Shown here one piece after another: positions 43,901-55,165 of a stretch of 64,000 nucleotides of DNA (position 1 is its first letter; the number at the start of each line of letters is the position of its first letter). The notes under the pieces were generated by a model. That model was not told where the DNA came from and ran no database searches. It saw nothing but the letters and a program-made list of their open reading frames with translations. The translations under genes and the position numbers were made by a program. The DNA is from Agelas oroides (taxonomy: Eukaryota > Porifera > Demospongiae > Agelasida > Agelasidae): the NCBI GenBank assembly GCA_949130485.1, contig OX422199.1, forward strand, positions 5,946,902 to 6,010,901, in the 5' to 3' direction.

Positions 43901-46900
43901 AAGCATCCAGGCTTCCTCTTTGAGTGGCTTTGTGATCAGCAAGACTCATATAGTTGCCCAAAAGCCTCGCGGAAGACAGCTAAACGCAAAAGTGTACGAT
44001 AGCAAAAGTGCCATTTTTCGTATTCTTCTTTCTTGTTACGACTTTTGTTCAAACAACGATATCTCGCAAACTGTTTAAGTACTTACCGTCATTTTAGCAC
44101 GAAACTGATACTTATCACAGCGCGGAGCTCTATGACCACTCAGCGTCTTCATAGCTTCAAATTCACCCTGGTCAATAAAAGCCATTCACAACACTCTGAG
44201 GCTGCTGTCCGTTGCGAAGGACGCCATTTTCTGATTTTGTACGCATGCGTATACGTAGTCTCGTTCCCAGACCAAAGACCACAGTCATTGGTCTGGAAGC
44301 GAGACTAGTACACAGGCGAAATGGCCAGCGGGCAGTACGCATGGCTGGCACGGCCCCACGGCATTGGACAAGGCTTATGAACACCACGTAGGTAAGGCGC
44401 TACCTACTTGTAGCTACACTAAAATAGCCTACTCACAGCTTTAGTGAACTGTAAAGCTAGGATGGTCAGTATGATAGTTTTCTGTGCTGCAGCTGCTCAG
44501 TCGTCATGACAACTGAATCATGACATTGGTTTCACACAGTTTGGTAGGGAGAGCGGTTGGCCTTTCATGAGGTTCTAGCTGGCTATATTACACATTATTA
44601 TTACATGCCTGGAACTACTACTAAACTGTCAACGCCTTTTCAAGTTCTGGTGTTGTGGTTACACTTGAAATATTCTTCTTAGGCTTAGGTCTAACTGTAA
44701 CTGAGACTAACATCAAAAAAGTACAGAAACAAGACTTAAAAAACATTAAAAATGTAAAAAGATGTAGGGATGGCATGCCAAAAAGTATGCAAACAAGGTA
44801 GGGATAATGCATGATAGCAAAGGTCAACATATTGGCAAAGCCCCATCCCTACATCTTTTTCACACTGCAGTTAGACAGCATGCTTGAAAGCTGAATCTGT
44901 ACCCATCCATGCAGTTAGCATGAGTACTTGAGTTTACACACTGATTACTATGACTAGTCTGCAGCCCACTCAAGCTCAGTGTCTAGGTTGTATCAGAAAG
45001 GGTGCCACTGTCACTACAAGTAGTATGATGGCAATAAAGCTACTTAGTATATATACTAAGGTACCTACGACGGCTACAAGACATAATGCTGGATCATACT
45101 AGCCTCATTCCCAGCTACAGCCATGAAATGTTGGGGTGTACTTGTGGTACGTTTTAGGAAGACCCCCATGCACTGTCTAACTGCAGTGTGAAAAAGATGT
45201 AGGGATGGGGCTTTGCCAATATGTTGACCTTTGCTATCATGCATTATCCCTACCTTGTTTGCATACTTTTTGGCATGCCATCCCTACATCTTTTTACATT
45301 TTTAATGTTTTTTAAGTCTTGTATTATTAGGAATGAACAATCAGTAAACGACATCTCCATTACACCCCAAGTCGAAAGAAACAAACAAATAAAATACATT
45401 ATCATACGTCTAACTCACGCTAATGTATGGGAGTCAATGGGGAAGCCTTGCAGCTGCACGCAGTTTATAATATCACCATAGTACAAAGCTATACCGGAAA
45501 ATATCACGAGTTTGTTGCCGTCCGTATTGTCACGAGTGCGCAGCACGAGTAGCTAACAATGCCAACGGCAACAAACGAGTGATATTTTTCCCGGTATAGC
45601 TTGGTACTATGGTGATAATGATTTTATGATACGAACCATTGTACGTCAAGTTCAGACGCAGCGCACGTGACTTGTAGTACCTGATACAGGTACTCGCGTG
45701 ACTTGCAGTACTGATACGGATTCTCGCGTGACTTGTAGTAAAAAATAGCTATACCGGAAAAAATATCACTCGTTTGTTGCCGTTGGCATTGTTACTCGTG
45801 CTGCGCACTCGTAACAATACAGACGGCAACAAACTCGTGATATTTTCCGGTATAGCTTTGTACTATGGTGACACTTATAATTATATTATTATCCAGTTGA
45901 TATTTCTACAACAGTATTTTCCTATTCCCGTGCCGTGTAATATCACACGATATTGCACGGGTGTTATTGCATGGCTGGAACCATAGATAATAGAGCGTAA
46001 CCGGGATTGGAAACATCTCAATTAACGCGGCCACTCCGCGTTACCGGAAGTAGTACTTCCGGTCACGTACATAATGAGGCAAGGTGAGCGTGGCGGTCCG
46101 GAGCCATGAAACCAGTGCGTGTTTATCGCGTCGGACGCTCAGACGCAGTGGTTTACATGCAGCTGGAGTATCTACACTACAGCTACAAAAGATGGAGCAC
46201 GACTAGAGAGGCTCCTCATGCATGTACACCGAAGTTGCAAGAGCAATGCACTAATAAATACACACACTAATACACTATACAGTTGTACAAAGAAACTGCT
46301 AACAAACTCTTGAATGTTGAGTTGCCATGTACACAACCTCTTTGGCACTGAAAACCAGAGAATTGGGTCACTGAAGCAGAGTCCACTGGATCAGAAGAAT
46401 CAGTCATTGAGGGTGAGTGAAAACATAACATGGGCTTGGAATGCTGGGAGCGTAGCGATAAGTTTGCACCAGACTTGGTGGCTAGATATCAACTTGCTGT
46501 CATGGAATTGGTACTGTGAATGGTAATCATGACTGGCGGTTCCCTGCAGATACGGAGTAAGATTGTGTTTCGTGCTTCATGTTTCCTCTCTTCTCTCTTG
46601 CCAATGCATGCCCAACTGAAATTTTCTCCCACCCATATCTGTAATGTGTACAGGGAGTGCATACATGTAGCCAAAAAAACTAGTTACACTAGTTGGAATT
46701 GGTACTGTGAATGGTAATCATGACTGGCGGTTCCCTGCAGATACGGAGTAAGATTGTGTTTCGTGCTTCATGTTTCCTCTCTTCTCTCTTGCCAATGCAT
46801 GCCCAACTGAAATTTTCTCCCACCCATATCTGTAATGTGTACAGGGAGTGCATACATGTAGCCAAAAAACTAGTTACACAAAGACAAGAGCTAGTCTCGT

Positions 46901-49900
46901 ACTAGTCTCGCAAGCCAGACCCACTCCCGCAAAAAAAAAAGGGAAGGGTCTGGTGAACTGTGAAAGAGAGCTAGGACATATTTTCCACTACTGCAGGAGT
47001 TGTAAAAACACTTTGACTATACTTGTCAGAGAGCGTGCTTACTCCGCAACAGGAAATTCAAGAGTGCATTATTTGAAATCTGGTTACGTCATCCAGCTAA
47101 TTGCATTCTGGTGGGGCACGGCTTGTGTATGTAGTTCACCAGACCCTTCCTTTTTTGCAGAAGTGGGTCTGGCTTGCGAGACTAGTCTCGTACCCAGACT
47201 ACTTTTCAGCGGGCAAAAAAAAAGTGGTCTGGAAACAAGACTAGACAAGAGCTAGGCCTACATCAAAAATGAAATGTCCATAATCTCTCCCCCACAAACT
47301 GCTCCCCAAGAAAGTTTATGGCATTGTGTAATATTACCATGCAATACTTCAGACTCAGAGCTTTCTTCTGAAATGTTCTAAACCAAAGCCATAAACCTAC
47401 ACTGAGAGCAACTGCTTCTCAAACTTCTTTACCCACCGTAGGCTAAATATGGCAGTATAGCTTCTGTAACTGAAGGAAAAAATGTTTCTAGCATCACAAA
47501 TTATTACCATGCAATACTTCAGACTCGGAGCTTTCTTCTGAAACGTTCTAAACTAAAGCCATAAACCTACACTGAGAGCAACTGCTTCACAAAAGATTAA
47601 CTAAACAGAGGCGCTCGTTTAAAGCTTTAAAATGACTACACCAGAATCAACTATCAGACACAAATTTTAGTTCTAATTGTAGCGCAACCCTTCCCAAACC
47701 GCATAATACCCCACAAAACTCACCAGCTTCAGTACACTTCTCGCTTCTGAAGCTTTTTTGCTTGTCGGTCGGTCGCTCCTTCTCCCTCAAGGCAACCCAC
47801 AGCTGCAACGCGGAGTGTCCGCGCGTTTAACTATGGAATATATGCGCATCACGTGAGATGTTTCCAATCCCGCGGCCCGGTTACGCTCTATTATCTATGC
47901 TGGAACTATGTGGTATCCTAGCAACCACGATGCGCTTTAATTAGAACCGATGCTTTCGAACGGCGAGTGCTTTGTGTGAGAAGAGACACGACGCTGTTGT
48001 GGTTATGGATAAATAAACATTTTATTACACTCGTTAGCGTGCATATCGTGGTTATCGCACGCTAACTCGTGAAATAAGGTATATGTAATGAATGAATGAA
48101 TGAATGTTAAGAAAGCCATATACGAGTGCTTGCACATGTTTTAGTCTTTCTCTCCCAGCCTACTCAAGTTTGATTATACAGCTGGGGAAGTTCAGATCAT
48201 TGAAGTACCTACGGTTCAAGCACTAAGGTTGAGAACTAATCCAAGGTGAGTGCACGAGGCGAAACATTTGACGCCCACAAATGGGACCTATAGTGTGGAA
48301 GCTTAGCTACGTTAGGGCAATTGCGGGACAGGGAATCAATCATTAATAGCTAAGCACAGACTAAGCAAGCTTTGAGGTGTTCACTAGCTAGTATATACCT
48401 GTAAGACCAGTAGCTACACACACCTGTACAAGGAATCAGAATTGGGTGCACAATTGCGATCCAACTCTAACAAAAAGCATAGCGGCAGAGTGAAGTGAAC
48501 TTACTTAACTTGCAATGCATGTAGAGTAACCAATCAATTATCGGACACCCCATATTATCGGACGGCTGCATAGCACGAATGGGAGTAACAACGGCCCTTG
48601 TTTCTGATCCAGTAGGTAGGTTGATGCAACTGCTACGTGCACCCCAAATTTGAGCTTTATAGATCAGTGAATGTGGACGCTATGCCCCAATAAAGGGCGG
48701 TGTCCGATGGTCGCGACCATCGGACGAAGCTACCGATCCACGGACGACGAGGTCCTATAAAGCGAGGGAGGCAGCACTGTCCACCAAACTTGGTGTTCAG
48801 CTGCAGCTATCCTTGCTCTACCTAACCTCCAATTATCAGCGATTCTGTTGTTGAACGGAGACAAGTGTCGCGTGAAGAAGCGAGTAGGTTCAACCCATCA
48901 ATCATCGGACGAGAATGAGCAAGCGTATATGGACATTTTGACAAAGCACGTGAAATTGAAAAGGCTTTTGGAAGGTAAGAATCCTTCAAAAGTAGGCGAA
49001 TAGTCTGACATAGTATGTACCAGTAGCTAGTGGTAAGTAGGCTACATACGAAGTGTGGAACGTGTGATAAGCTGTGTCATGCTGCAGAGAAGTATGCTAT
49101 ACCACGTTCCATGCACACTTCCAATATACAGGCTACTTATCACACGTTCCACACTTCGTATTCAGCCTATTTACCACTAGCTACTAGTACATACATATGT
49201 CAGACTATTCACCTACTTTTGAAGGATTCTTACCTTCCTAAAGCCTTTTCAATGTCAAAATATCCATATACGCATGCTCATTCTCGTCCGATGATTGATG
49301 GGTTGAACCTACTCGCTTCTTCACGCGACACTTGTCTCCGTTCAACAACAGAATCGCTGATAATTGGAGGTTAGGTAGAGGAAGGATAGCTGCAGCTGAA
49401 CACCAAGTTTGGTGGACAGTGCTGCCTTCCTCGCTTTATAGGACTTCGTCGTCCGTAGATCGGTAGTTTCGTCCGATGGTCGCGACCATCGGACACCGCC
49501 TTTATTGGGGCATAGCGTCCACATTCACTGATCTATAAAGCTCAAATTTGGGGTGCACGTAGCAGTTGCATCAACCTACCTACTGGATCAGAAACAAGGG
49601 CCGCTGTTACTCCCATTCGTGCTATGCAGCCGTCCGATAATGTGGGGTGTCCGATAATTGATTGGTTACTCTACACTGTATGTCTAATTGGGGCGAGCCT
49701 GAGCGAGCCCCACACTAGCGTGACTGCATTGCGGTAGTGTGTGTGTATGTATATATCTATGGACCGACCACTTTACCGGAAATTTTAAATCTGCGCATTC
49801 AAATATTTCACAAGAATCGATATCGTGAAGCATGTGAAGGCCAGTGGAGGGCTACTGCAGCGTCGGGGACCCGGAGCGAAGACGACTGAAGTTGGAAGCA

Positions 49901-52184
49901 TGCGTGGCACTGGTTTGTGCTTCTACCGACGACGGCAGGCCGCTCACAGGCGGTACAAATTTAATACGGACGGTGGTTGACTGGGTCGCTTCAGGTACTC
50001 GCTGCATGCGGGCATGTATAAACGACACTCATAAACGCCAGAAATTTAGCTCATGATTTCGGTGTAAAGCGTAGTCCATGCATGTGTAGCCACGTTAGCT
50101 GCCCTGGCTGGAGAAATGGCTGGCATATGTGATACTTATATTTATCTCTGGTGAGGACTTATAGCTACTTGTACTATAAATTTGGCTTAAACAGCCGACA
50201 GTGACAAATCCTGCTGTGTGCCATGACAAACTAGTAAATCAGCAGTTTGCTGCTTGCTCAGGCTCGCCCCATGATGATGAATCATCTCACTAGTTATTCT
50301 TCCTACGCAGAATGCCTACGCGGTTGCTAATTTGTGATAATTGATCGAAGCCATGTATATAGAGGCAAGATTATAAACAAAGCCAGCCAACATCTATATG
50401 GCTATAGCGCGCCCCGAGACACTTGTCTGCTAGCCAACGTATACCAGTTTATATGTATCCATCTGGTTCAGAACCAGATAATACTATTATCTGGTTCTGA
50501 ACCAGATCATCCCTACCTTGTTTGCATACTTTGTGGCATGCCATCCCAACATCTTTTACCTGTTTTTCTTTTCTTTATATAATATATGTTTTGCATTTCT
50601 AAACAAACCACCTGTTCAATGATCGAACCCTAAAACTGCAGTAAACTTGCACTAGTCTTGTAGTTTTTGCACTCAACAGTTTCAGAGCCTCTAGCTAATG
50701 TCATTCAATTGAACAAGATGCAGTGAGATGGGACATTTATGCAGCAAATCAATGTATGTGGTATCAGCCAAGGGGCAGTTTCAGCTTCAACATTAGAACA
50801 ACGACCATGTTCTATGCCAAGGCCTGCGCGAGCGGTAGGTATGGCCGTACCGGCTTTTGAGGAGAACAAAATGACGTGCCAGATTTTTGTCGTACCTAGC
50901 TCCGGACGGCTAACGTATGACGAGGCATTCTCCAAACTTTTTCGAGACTTGAAGTGTCTAAAGTGGCGACAAGTAGATTGATGATTTGGCGAGACCAGCG
51001 CACAAAATGGGGGCGGGGATAACGTCCTCGATCGTTGCATGCCTGCGAACGATGGCTACTTCCGAAAAAACGATACCAGGTCAAGCCTTTCAGCCAACTC
51101 ACATCACATTTCCGCGTTGAGAGTTTGGAAAAGCTTGGTTCAGTCCTACTAGCTAGATCTACTCTACCATCTATGGCTCAATCAGTCAAGCAGGTTCACT
51201 AGGTGCATTCACAAGGTGATTTTAGTAGCATTTTGGCTCAAACATGCATGGCCACAGAAGCGATCTTAGAGCAAAAATTGTCCTGGGGGAGCATACCCCC
51301 ACACCCCCCTAACTTGTGGATGATAATCAATGTGCTTCTCAATCATCACCACAGCCGTACCAGACGAAAATAGCTGCCTCCAGCCCTGTGTGCTGATATA
51401 ATGCAACATACTACTCTGAAGGAGTGAGTTTGATCAGAGAGAACAATAATGAAAGAAAACGTCAGTAGTAAACATACCTGTAGATGATCTATGATAGTAA
51501 ACCTACCCATGGTAGTATGTCCTCCCATGCTGTTCGCATCAGTTCTTCAGATGGTGTGCAGGGTAGGAATGGGATTGTCAGGAAAAATCGAAGCGTTGCT
51601 TCTCCCCGCATAGTGGCCACACTACTGTTGGTTGAGTTTACAATGGTAGCAGATTCTCTATTGATACTGAAAATACTGGTGTCAAAATTATTGAAAAAAG
51701 CTGAAGCAAAAGATATAAAGTTAGTATCTGGCAGAAACTCCAAATCCTCTCTCTCAATCACAAAATTGATGATGCTTCTGCTCCACTGATGCTGCCAGTT
51801 CCACTGCCGAGAAACACAGGTGTAGCTGTCACTGCCAGAAGCCACGGTACCTGAAGTGCAGACATCTTCCACTCTTATATTAGTAGTGGTTGGCTGATTT
51901 GCAAAAGGATACTCACTACTTGTACAGCTAATGCTGGGCATTTGCTCAACGCGGACAGTCATAAATACATCAAAAAGTGTTGGACCCATTCCTCGTGTCG
52001 GAAAGAAGGCTTTTCTCAGGGTATGCAGAATGCTTCGTTCAAAAAATCTGTCTCTGATTGCATCAAAGAAGTACGAACAGGTATCTGGATCTTCTGCACA
52101 TGTTTGGAACGTATGTTGAGCCTGACACGTGCTGGATAGCCATAGAAGAGCGACGCAAAAGACGATATTGGTGCTCTCCATCAT
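40929..52184 (-). CDS. Seven-pass membrane protein, right paralog, with acidic QEPEV repeat tail
   Basis: Exon 1 51508-52184 or nearby (donor CCATGG|GTAGGT, last coding base 51507) and exon 2 40929-42416 (acceptor ACAG|ATTCAGG), total about 721 aa. Sequence is almost identical to the left paralog through the signal peptide, ectodomain and seven helices. The tail, cut off in the left gene, continues [20 protein letters not shown] and then some thirteen pentads of QEPEV or QELVV before ending EKLKDDL. The intron is about 9.1 kb against 1.2 kb in the left gene, filled with foldback and TIR elements. Assignment of the distant exon 1 rests on collinearity with the left copy. Function unknown; start taken at MMEST as in the paralog. 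Confidence 0.75.
40990..41215. repeat. 15-bp coding minisatellite in the membrane-protein tail
   Basis: Tandem GGCTCCTGAACCTCT / TAGCTCCTGAACCAC units (plus strand), each one pentad QEPEV or QELVV in the reverse-strand protein. Unit length is a multiple of three, so copy-number change keeps the frame. Confidence 0.9.
42703..43467. mobile_element. 765-bp foldback element with pogo/Tigger-like ends
   Basis: Right end reads, inward, CAGTGAAACCCCGCTATCCG then AACCTCTGAAACGCGGACAC; left end CAGTGGAGCCCCCTAATGCG. Such CAGTGxAxCCCC...GGACACC ends with TA targets recall pogo/Tigger elements. TA follows the right end (43468-43469 region); the left flank is degenerate. The arms also pair internally (42900-43000 with 43110-43200: CTTTATTACAGTAAGA, TTTCTATACCTGCC, AATCAGCAGTGAAT). 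Confidence 0.65.
44256..44307. mobile_element. 52-bp hairpin mini-element
   Basis: TAGTCTCGTTCCCAGACC at the left and GGTCTGGAAGCGAGACTA at the right are near-perfect inverted repeats. It belongs with the elements at 25805, 46892 and 62134. Confidence 0.75.
44730..45321. repeat. Inverted repeat, about 150-bp arms, 292-bp loop
   Basis: 44730-44880 and 45173-45321 are essentially perfect complements (CAAGACTTAAAAAACATTAA, AAAAAGATGTAGGGATGGCA, GGCAAAGCCCCATCCCTACA). A partial third copy lies at 50505-50560. Each arm carries two facing ATGTAGGGATG motifs, relating it to the element at 36514. Confidence 0.9.
45473..45871. repeat. Nested palindrome with AGCTATACCGGAAAATATC arms
   Basis: The outer arms (from TCACCATAGTACAAAGC and its complement at 45871) each hold an inner palindrome: AAGCTATACCGGAAAATATC, ACGAGTTTGTTGCCGT and complements. 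Thus the segment is a palindrome of palindromes. Spacer 45641-45744 has three CGCGTGACTTG motifs. Confidence 0.85.
46504..46879. repeat. 191-bp tandem duplication
   Basis: GGAATTGGTACTGTGAATGG begins both units (46504 and 46695), which run on almost without difference to AACTAGTTACAC. Confidence 0.9.
46892..47243. mobile_element. Outer 61-bp mini-element, split by an insertion; 9-bp target GACAAGAGC
   Basis: TAGTCTCGTAC (46892-46902) and, after the inner insertion, CCAGACTACTTTTCAGCG ... GTCTGGAAACAAGACTA (to 47243) form one 61-bp foldback; GACAAGAGC flanks it at 46883-46891 and 47244-47252. Confidence 0.85.
46903..47184. mobile_element. Inner 282-bp Mutator-like MITE; 9-bp target GTCTCGTAC
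   Basis: Ends TAGTCTCGCAAGCCAGACCC and its complement; arms run on through GGGAAGGGTCTGGTGAAC. GTCTCGTAC flanks both sides (46894-46902, 47185-47193), a perfect 9-bp duplication of sequence belonging to the outer element. Confidence 0.9.
47325..47600. repeat. Diverged direct duplication, about 90-bp units
   Basis: ATTACCATGCAATACTTCAG through GAGAGCAACTGCTTC occurs at about 47332 and 47505 with few changes (CTCAGAG/CTCGGAG, AAATG/AAACG). Confidence 0.85.
48086..48106. repeat. (AATG)n microsatellite
   Basis: Five tandem AATG units within TGTAATGAATGAATG. Confidence 0.9.
48524..49671. mobile_element. Giant foldback element: about 540-bp arms, 64-bp loop, TA target
   Basis: 48524-49071 and 49136-49671 are complementary with few mismatches from end to end (GAGTAACCAATCAATTATCG at the tips, CACTTCGTATGTAGCC-type bases near the loop). 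TA flanks both ends (48522-48523, 49672-49673). The tip motif with TATCGGACACCCC recalls pogo/Tigger ends. The left arm includes an exon-like stretch ending at a GAAG|GTAAGAAT donor (48960-48980) coding [19 protein letters not shown], perhaps the first exon of a lost transposase. An AT-symmetric GTCCGATGGTCGCGACCATC palindrome lies in each arm. Confidence 0.9.
49689..50272. mobile_element. 584-bp TIR element, GGGGCGAGCCTGAGCGAGC family
   Basis: GGGGCGAGCCTGAGCGAGCC at the left and TGCTTGCTCAGGCTCGCCCC at the right. A related, more decayed copy is at 59149-59633 (shared ACACTAGCG-GACTGCATT, CATGAAG, TCGCTTCAG and TGTGTAGC blocks in order). It starts 15 bp after the giant palindrome. Confidence 0.75.
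50273..51480. other. Mosaic of element fragments
   Basis: 50430-50500 is a fragment of the foldback family at 61873, joined directly to a fragment of the 44730 inverted repeat (50505-50560). 51200-51320 matches 55890-56000 inverted, and both carry a GTACGGCC motif further on (50840; 55855), so 50830-51320 may be an inverted, diverged relative of the element 55830-56332. No gene recognised. Confidence 0.5.
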
Positions 52185-52226
52185 TGGGTTGGAATCAGTA
52201 CAGGAGTCACAATTTGCTATAGTCAA

Positions 52227-55165
52227 AGTCTAGAGTTGCATGATACAACAGAGGAAACTATCAGACTAGAGACTGAACATCTGCCTGTAGCCCACTCACT
52301 TTTATAGTGTGATTATAAACATAATTCTCATTCCAAGGATACCATTTCTTTCCTTTTAGTGCTTCTCAAGGACAGGTACTTGTTTACACCTGTTGATGCC
52401 TGATTACACAGTTACCTAATATGCTATGCCTATTACTTGGATGCACACAGAGACATATTCCATTTCTTTCCTGTTACTCTAGTACATGTTCATGCATAAA
52501 ATTGAACAAATTTGCCATTACACAAACTGTCCATAGTAAGCAGAAACCACTTAGCTGTCAGGCATGTTTGACACCTGTTAACTAATTGGCACTACTATTT
52601 AGGATTACATAAGGACTACGTAATTGACATCGTTATTTGGAAGAAGGTACTCCAGTACACATACATTCATCTCCATCAATCGGCAATCATGAATGGAATA
52701 GGGTTGCATAATTGTTTGTTTTTTTAGCAGTTGTGCATAATTATCGGCACTAACGAGACACAATACAGTACGAGTGCCTGTTATTGAGTTCCACAGCAGG
52801 ATTACTTCTGTTGTTCCCCTTTTTACAAAGACCTATTTGGCTACATCCCTAGCACTTTTCCACAGCTAGTTGAGCATCATAGCATCACAGACTTTCACCA
52901 GGAATGCCGACTACTAAGTCTTTTGAAAGTATTTATCTGGAAGCACTGCTATAAATAAGCAATGTGTTATTAGTGAGTGATACCCATTGTGCCAAAATGA
53001 ATAAGGTTACATCCTTGGATCATGCTGGAATTAAAATAGATCTTGCCTAGCACAGGCACATAGTAATGATGGTAGAGATATATAATGGTGTTTAGTATAG
53101 AACAAAATTTGATGTCATGGTTCGTGTATGATGACAAAAGAGAGACCCAATACAGCATGATATGTGTGTCGCTGCTGATAGTTCATTGCCATTTACAGGC
53201 CCTACGCTTGATGGAGGCTAAAAGGGCTTGTGGGATGCACTGGTCATAAGAAACACCTGCTGAGAATAGTTCCTTCACGTATACATCAGGCCTCTCTGAG
53301 TCATCATGTAGTCAGTGTGGTTGCAGTTCTCACAATGTAAAAGCTGACATATCTGCTGCTAAGACAATGGGAAATTGTGGATCTCAGCTTGACCTACCCT
53401 CTGAGTGCCTTCTCACAGGCCTCAGTCCACATACAGGACCAAGCATTTGATGGAGAGTGTGAAGCATGAATGCCAGGTTGAACCTAACTCTTATAGTGAT
53501 ATGTTGGGATAGGAGAGTTATGGTGAAAGTGCTTTTCAAGGGTACACACTTAACAGAATGGCTCAAGTGTCCTGGGAGAAGTAGCAACTATTTGTCGTAA
53601 TTAACATGCCCACAAATGGATGCATGGTAAGCTAGTCTCTGCATGCTTGATGCTGCCTTGTGTAAGGACTTGCAGCTTGAGTTCATCTAAGGCAGTAAAC
53701 ACTCGATCTGCTGCTGAAGCTGCTGTTACAAGCTGCAGATGATGAAGAACCTCAATTCAAACTGTTCTGTATTATCAGACAAACAAACTATATAACACCC
53801 TCTACTTGATATAACACCAACTCATATGCCTCTACTTGATCATGGTACACTGTATGCAGCAGTGTGCTGCTTGCTCAGGTTTGCCACACAACTGTAAGCA
53901 TGTTGTATTTGGCTACTACTTCCAATATTAGGTGGTAGAATTAGCATAGGGATGATAGTCACTGTTGTTTTTGTTGAAACACAATTTTATTTTGATGTGG
54001 GCTGTGCGTGATGTGACTGCATATATATATGTAAGGCATGTACAGTTTCATGTATATATACAGGTTCAAGGACTCACTATACCCTTGTGTGAGGTACATT
54101 ACACATGTCAGCACAGGGATGATAGCCGTTACAGTAACCATGTATGTACCAAACCAATGTTTGGTGGGTCACTATGTATGGCACTATCCACAACAATACT
54201 CTGGTAAAGTAGAAAGTTGAGAGAATAACTTACAGTATCAGTACAATGCTGCATGTGCATGAACAATCAAAGAACCACACCACCCAGCAGGCCTAGATGG
54301 TACACAAAGTCACCCACTGCACAGAACGCATTTCAGCCAATACTAGGCCTCATTACCTGTGCTGGAGTGACTGCATGAGCAGGCATGCAAGTTGTTCTCT
54401 TCACAGTGCATGCACTTTTCCCTCCTCCCATGTGGCCTGCACGGGTACGAGGCTGATGCATACACTGTTACTTGAACCATATTTTGGTCACCTCAGTTGC
54501 ATTCCTTTTGTGTGCATGACATGCACGTAAAGTTCAAGGAATGCTTACAATTTGAAAGAGTTTAGTTGAGAAGCTTCCCTCTTTTGTTAAATTAGTATCT
54601 CCTTTCAGAAAGCCTATAAATCAGCATTTCTGGTGAGGTTTGTTGTTCCTTTCATTGATCTTACATATCTGCTCCTGGATAGTTTCTTCATTGCATGGTT
54701 GTGGAAGTTATGCCAGGAATGTAGCCAAATAGGTCTTCTGAAAAAAGAGACGAGCTAATGTAACTAATGAAAAAGCTCCTCAATGAACTTTCAATTTGGT
54801 AGCATTCCTTGATCACACTGATGCAACTGAGAGAACCTAAAAATGTGGTTGAAGTATCCCAAGTGTTTTGCAGTGATGAGTGTTTCGACCGGAAGCTTCC
54901 TTTCCCCCTCGTAAAGGCATAGGGAAGTTTGAAGAAGGAACTTAGCCTCTCAGTGCACATGTGAGGAGGGGAGACTAGGTGGAACAGTATAACAGACTGA
55001 GAGGTAAAGTCTTAGTACAGTTCCAGTGGTGCCAATACGGCTGCTGCCAAGTGTTTGCATTTCTTGTTATATCTGTACAAAGTTCAGTACAGGTTTTGGA
55101 ATTGAGCCAGTACAAATACATGATTTTATTAGTAGAAATATATGGGAATATGCACCATAACAGAG
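52227..55165. other. Upstream flank of the right membrane gene and 3' flank of CHIP
   Basis: Mostly collinear with 34840-38716. 52287-52325 repeats the presumed promoter block of the left copy; 54262-54400 holds the dispersed repeat; 54870-55000 matches 38430-38560. I find no separate gene. Confidence 0.5.

Larger units (their letters stand above)
45982..47899. mobile_element. 1.92-kb composite TIR element, CTGGAAC flanks
   Basis: Ends CATAGATAATAGAGCGTAAC and its complement at 47899; flanks CTGGAAC at 45975-45981 and 47900-47906. Subterminal GGATTGGAAACATCTCA also pairs. A 7-bp direct repeat would suit a hAT-like or Dada-like element (8 or 6-7 bp); the call is open. Inside are a 191-bp tandem duplication, a nested pair of Mutator-like mini-elements and a second diverged duplication (47325/47505). 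No transposase recognised. Confidence 0.75.
42417..51506. other. Element-filled intron of the right membrane gene
   Basis: Only the ends match the left intron. From left to right: foldback 42703-43467; 43468-44729 unassigned DNA with a second ATGTAGGGATG end near 43816 and a 52-bp mini-element; foldbacks 44730-45321 and 45473-45871; composite element 45982-47899; AATG microsatellite at 48086; giant palindrome 48524-49671; TIR element 49689-50272; fragments to 51320. No host exon recognised. Confidence 0.6.

Noticed and set aside
49030-49374. 114-codon plus frame
   Set aside because: Lies in the loop and right arm of the giant palindrome, antisense to the exon-like stretch of the arm.
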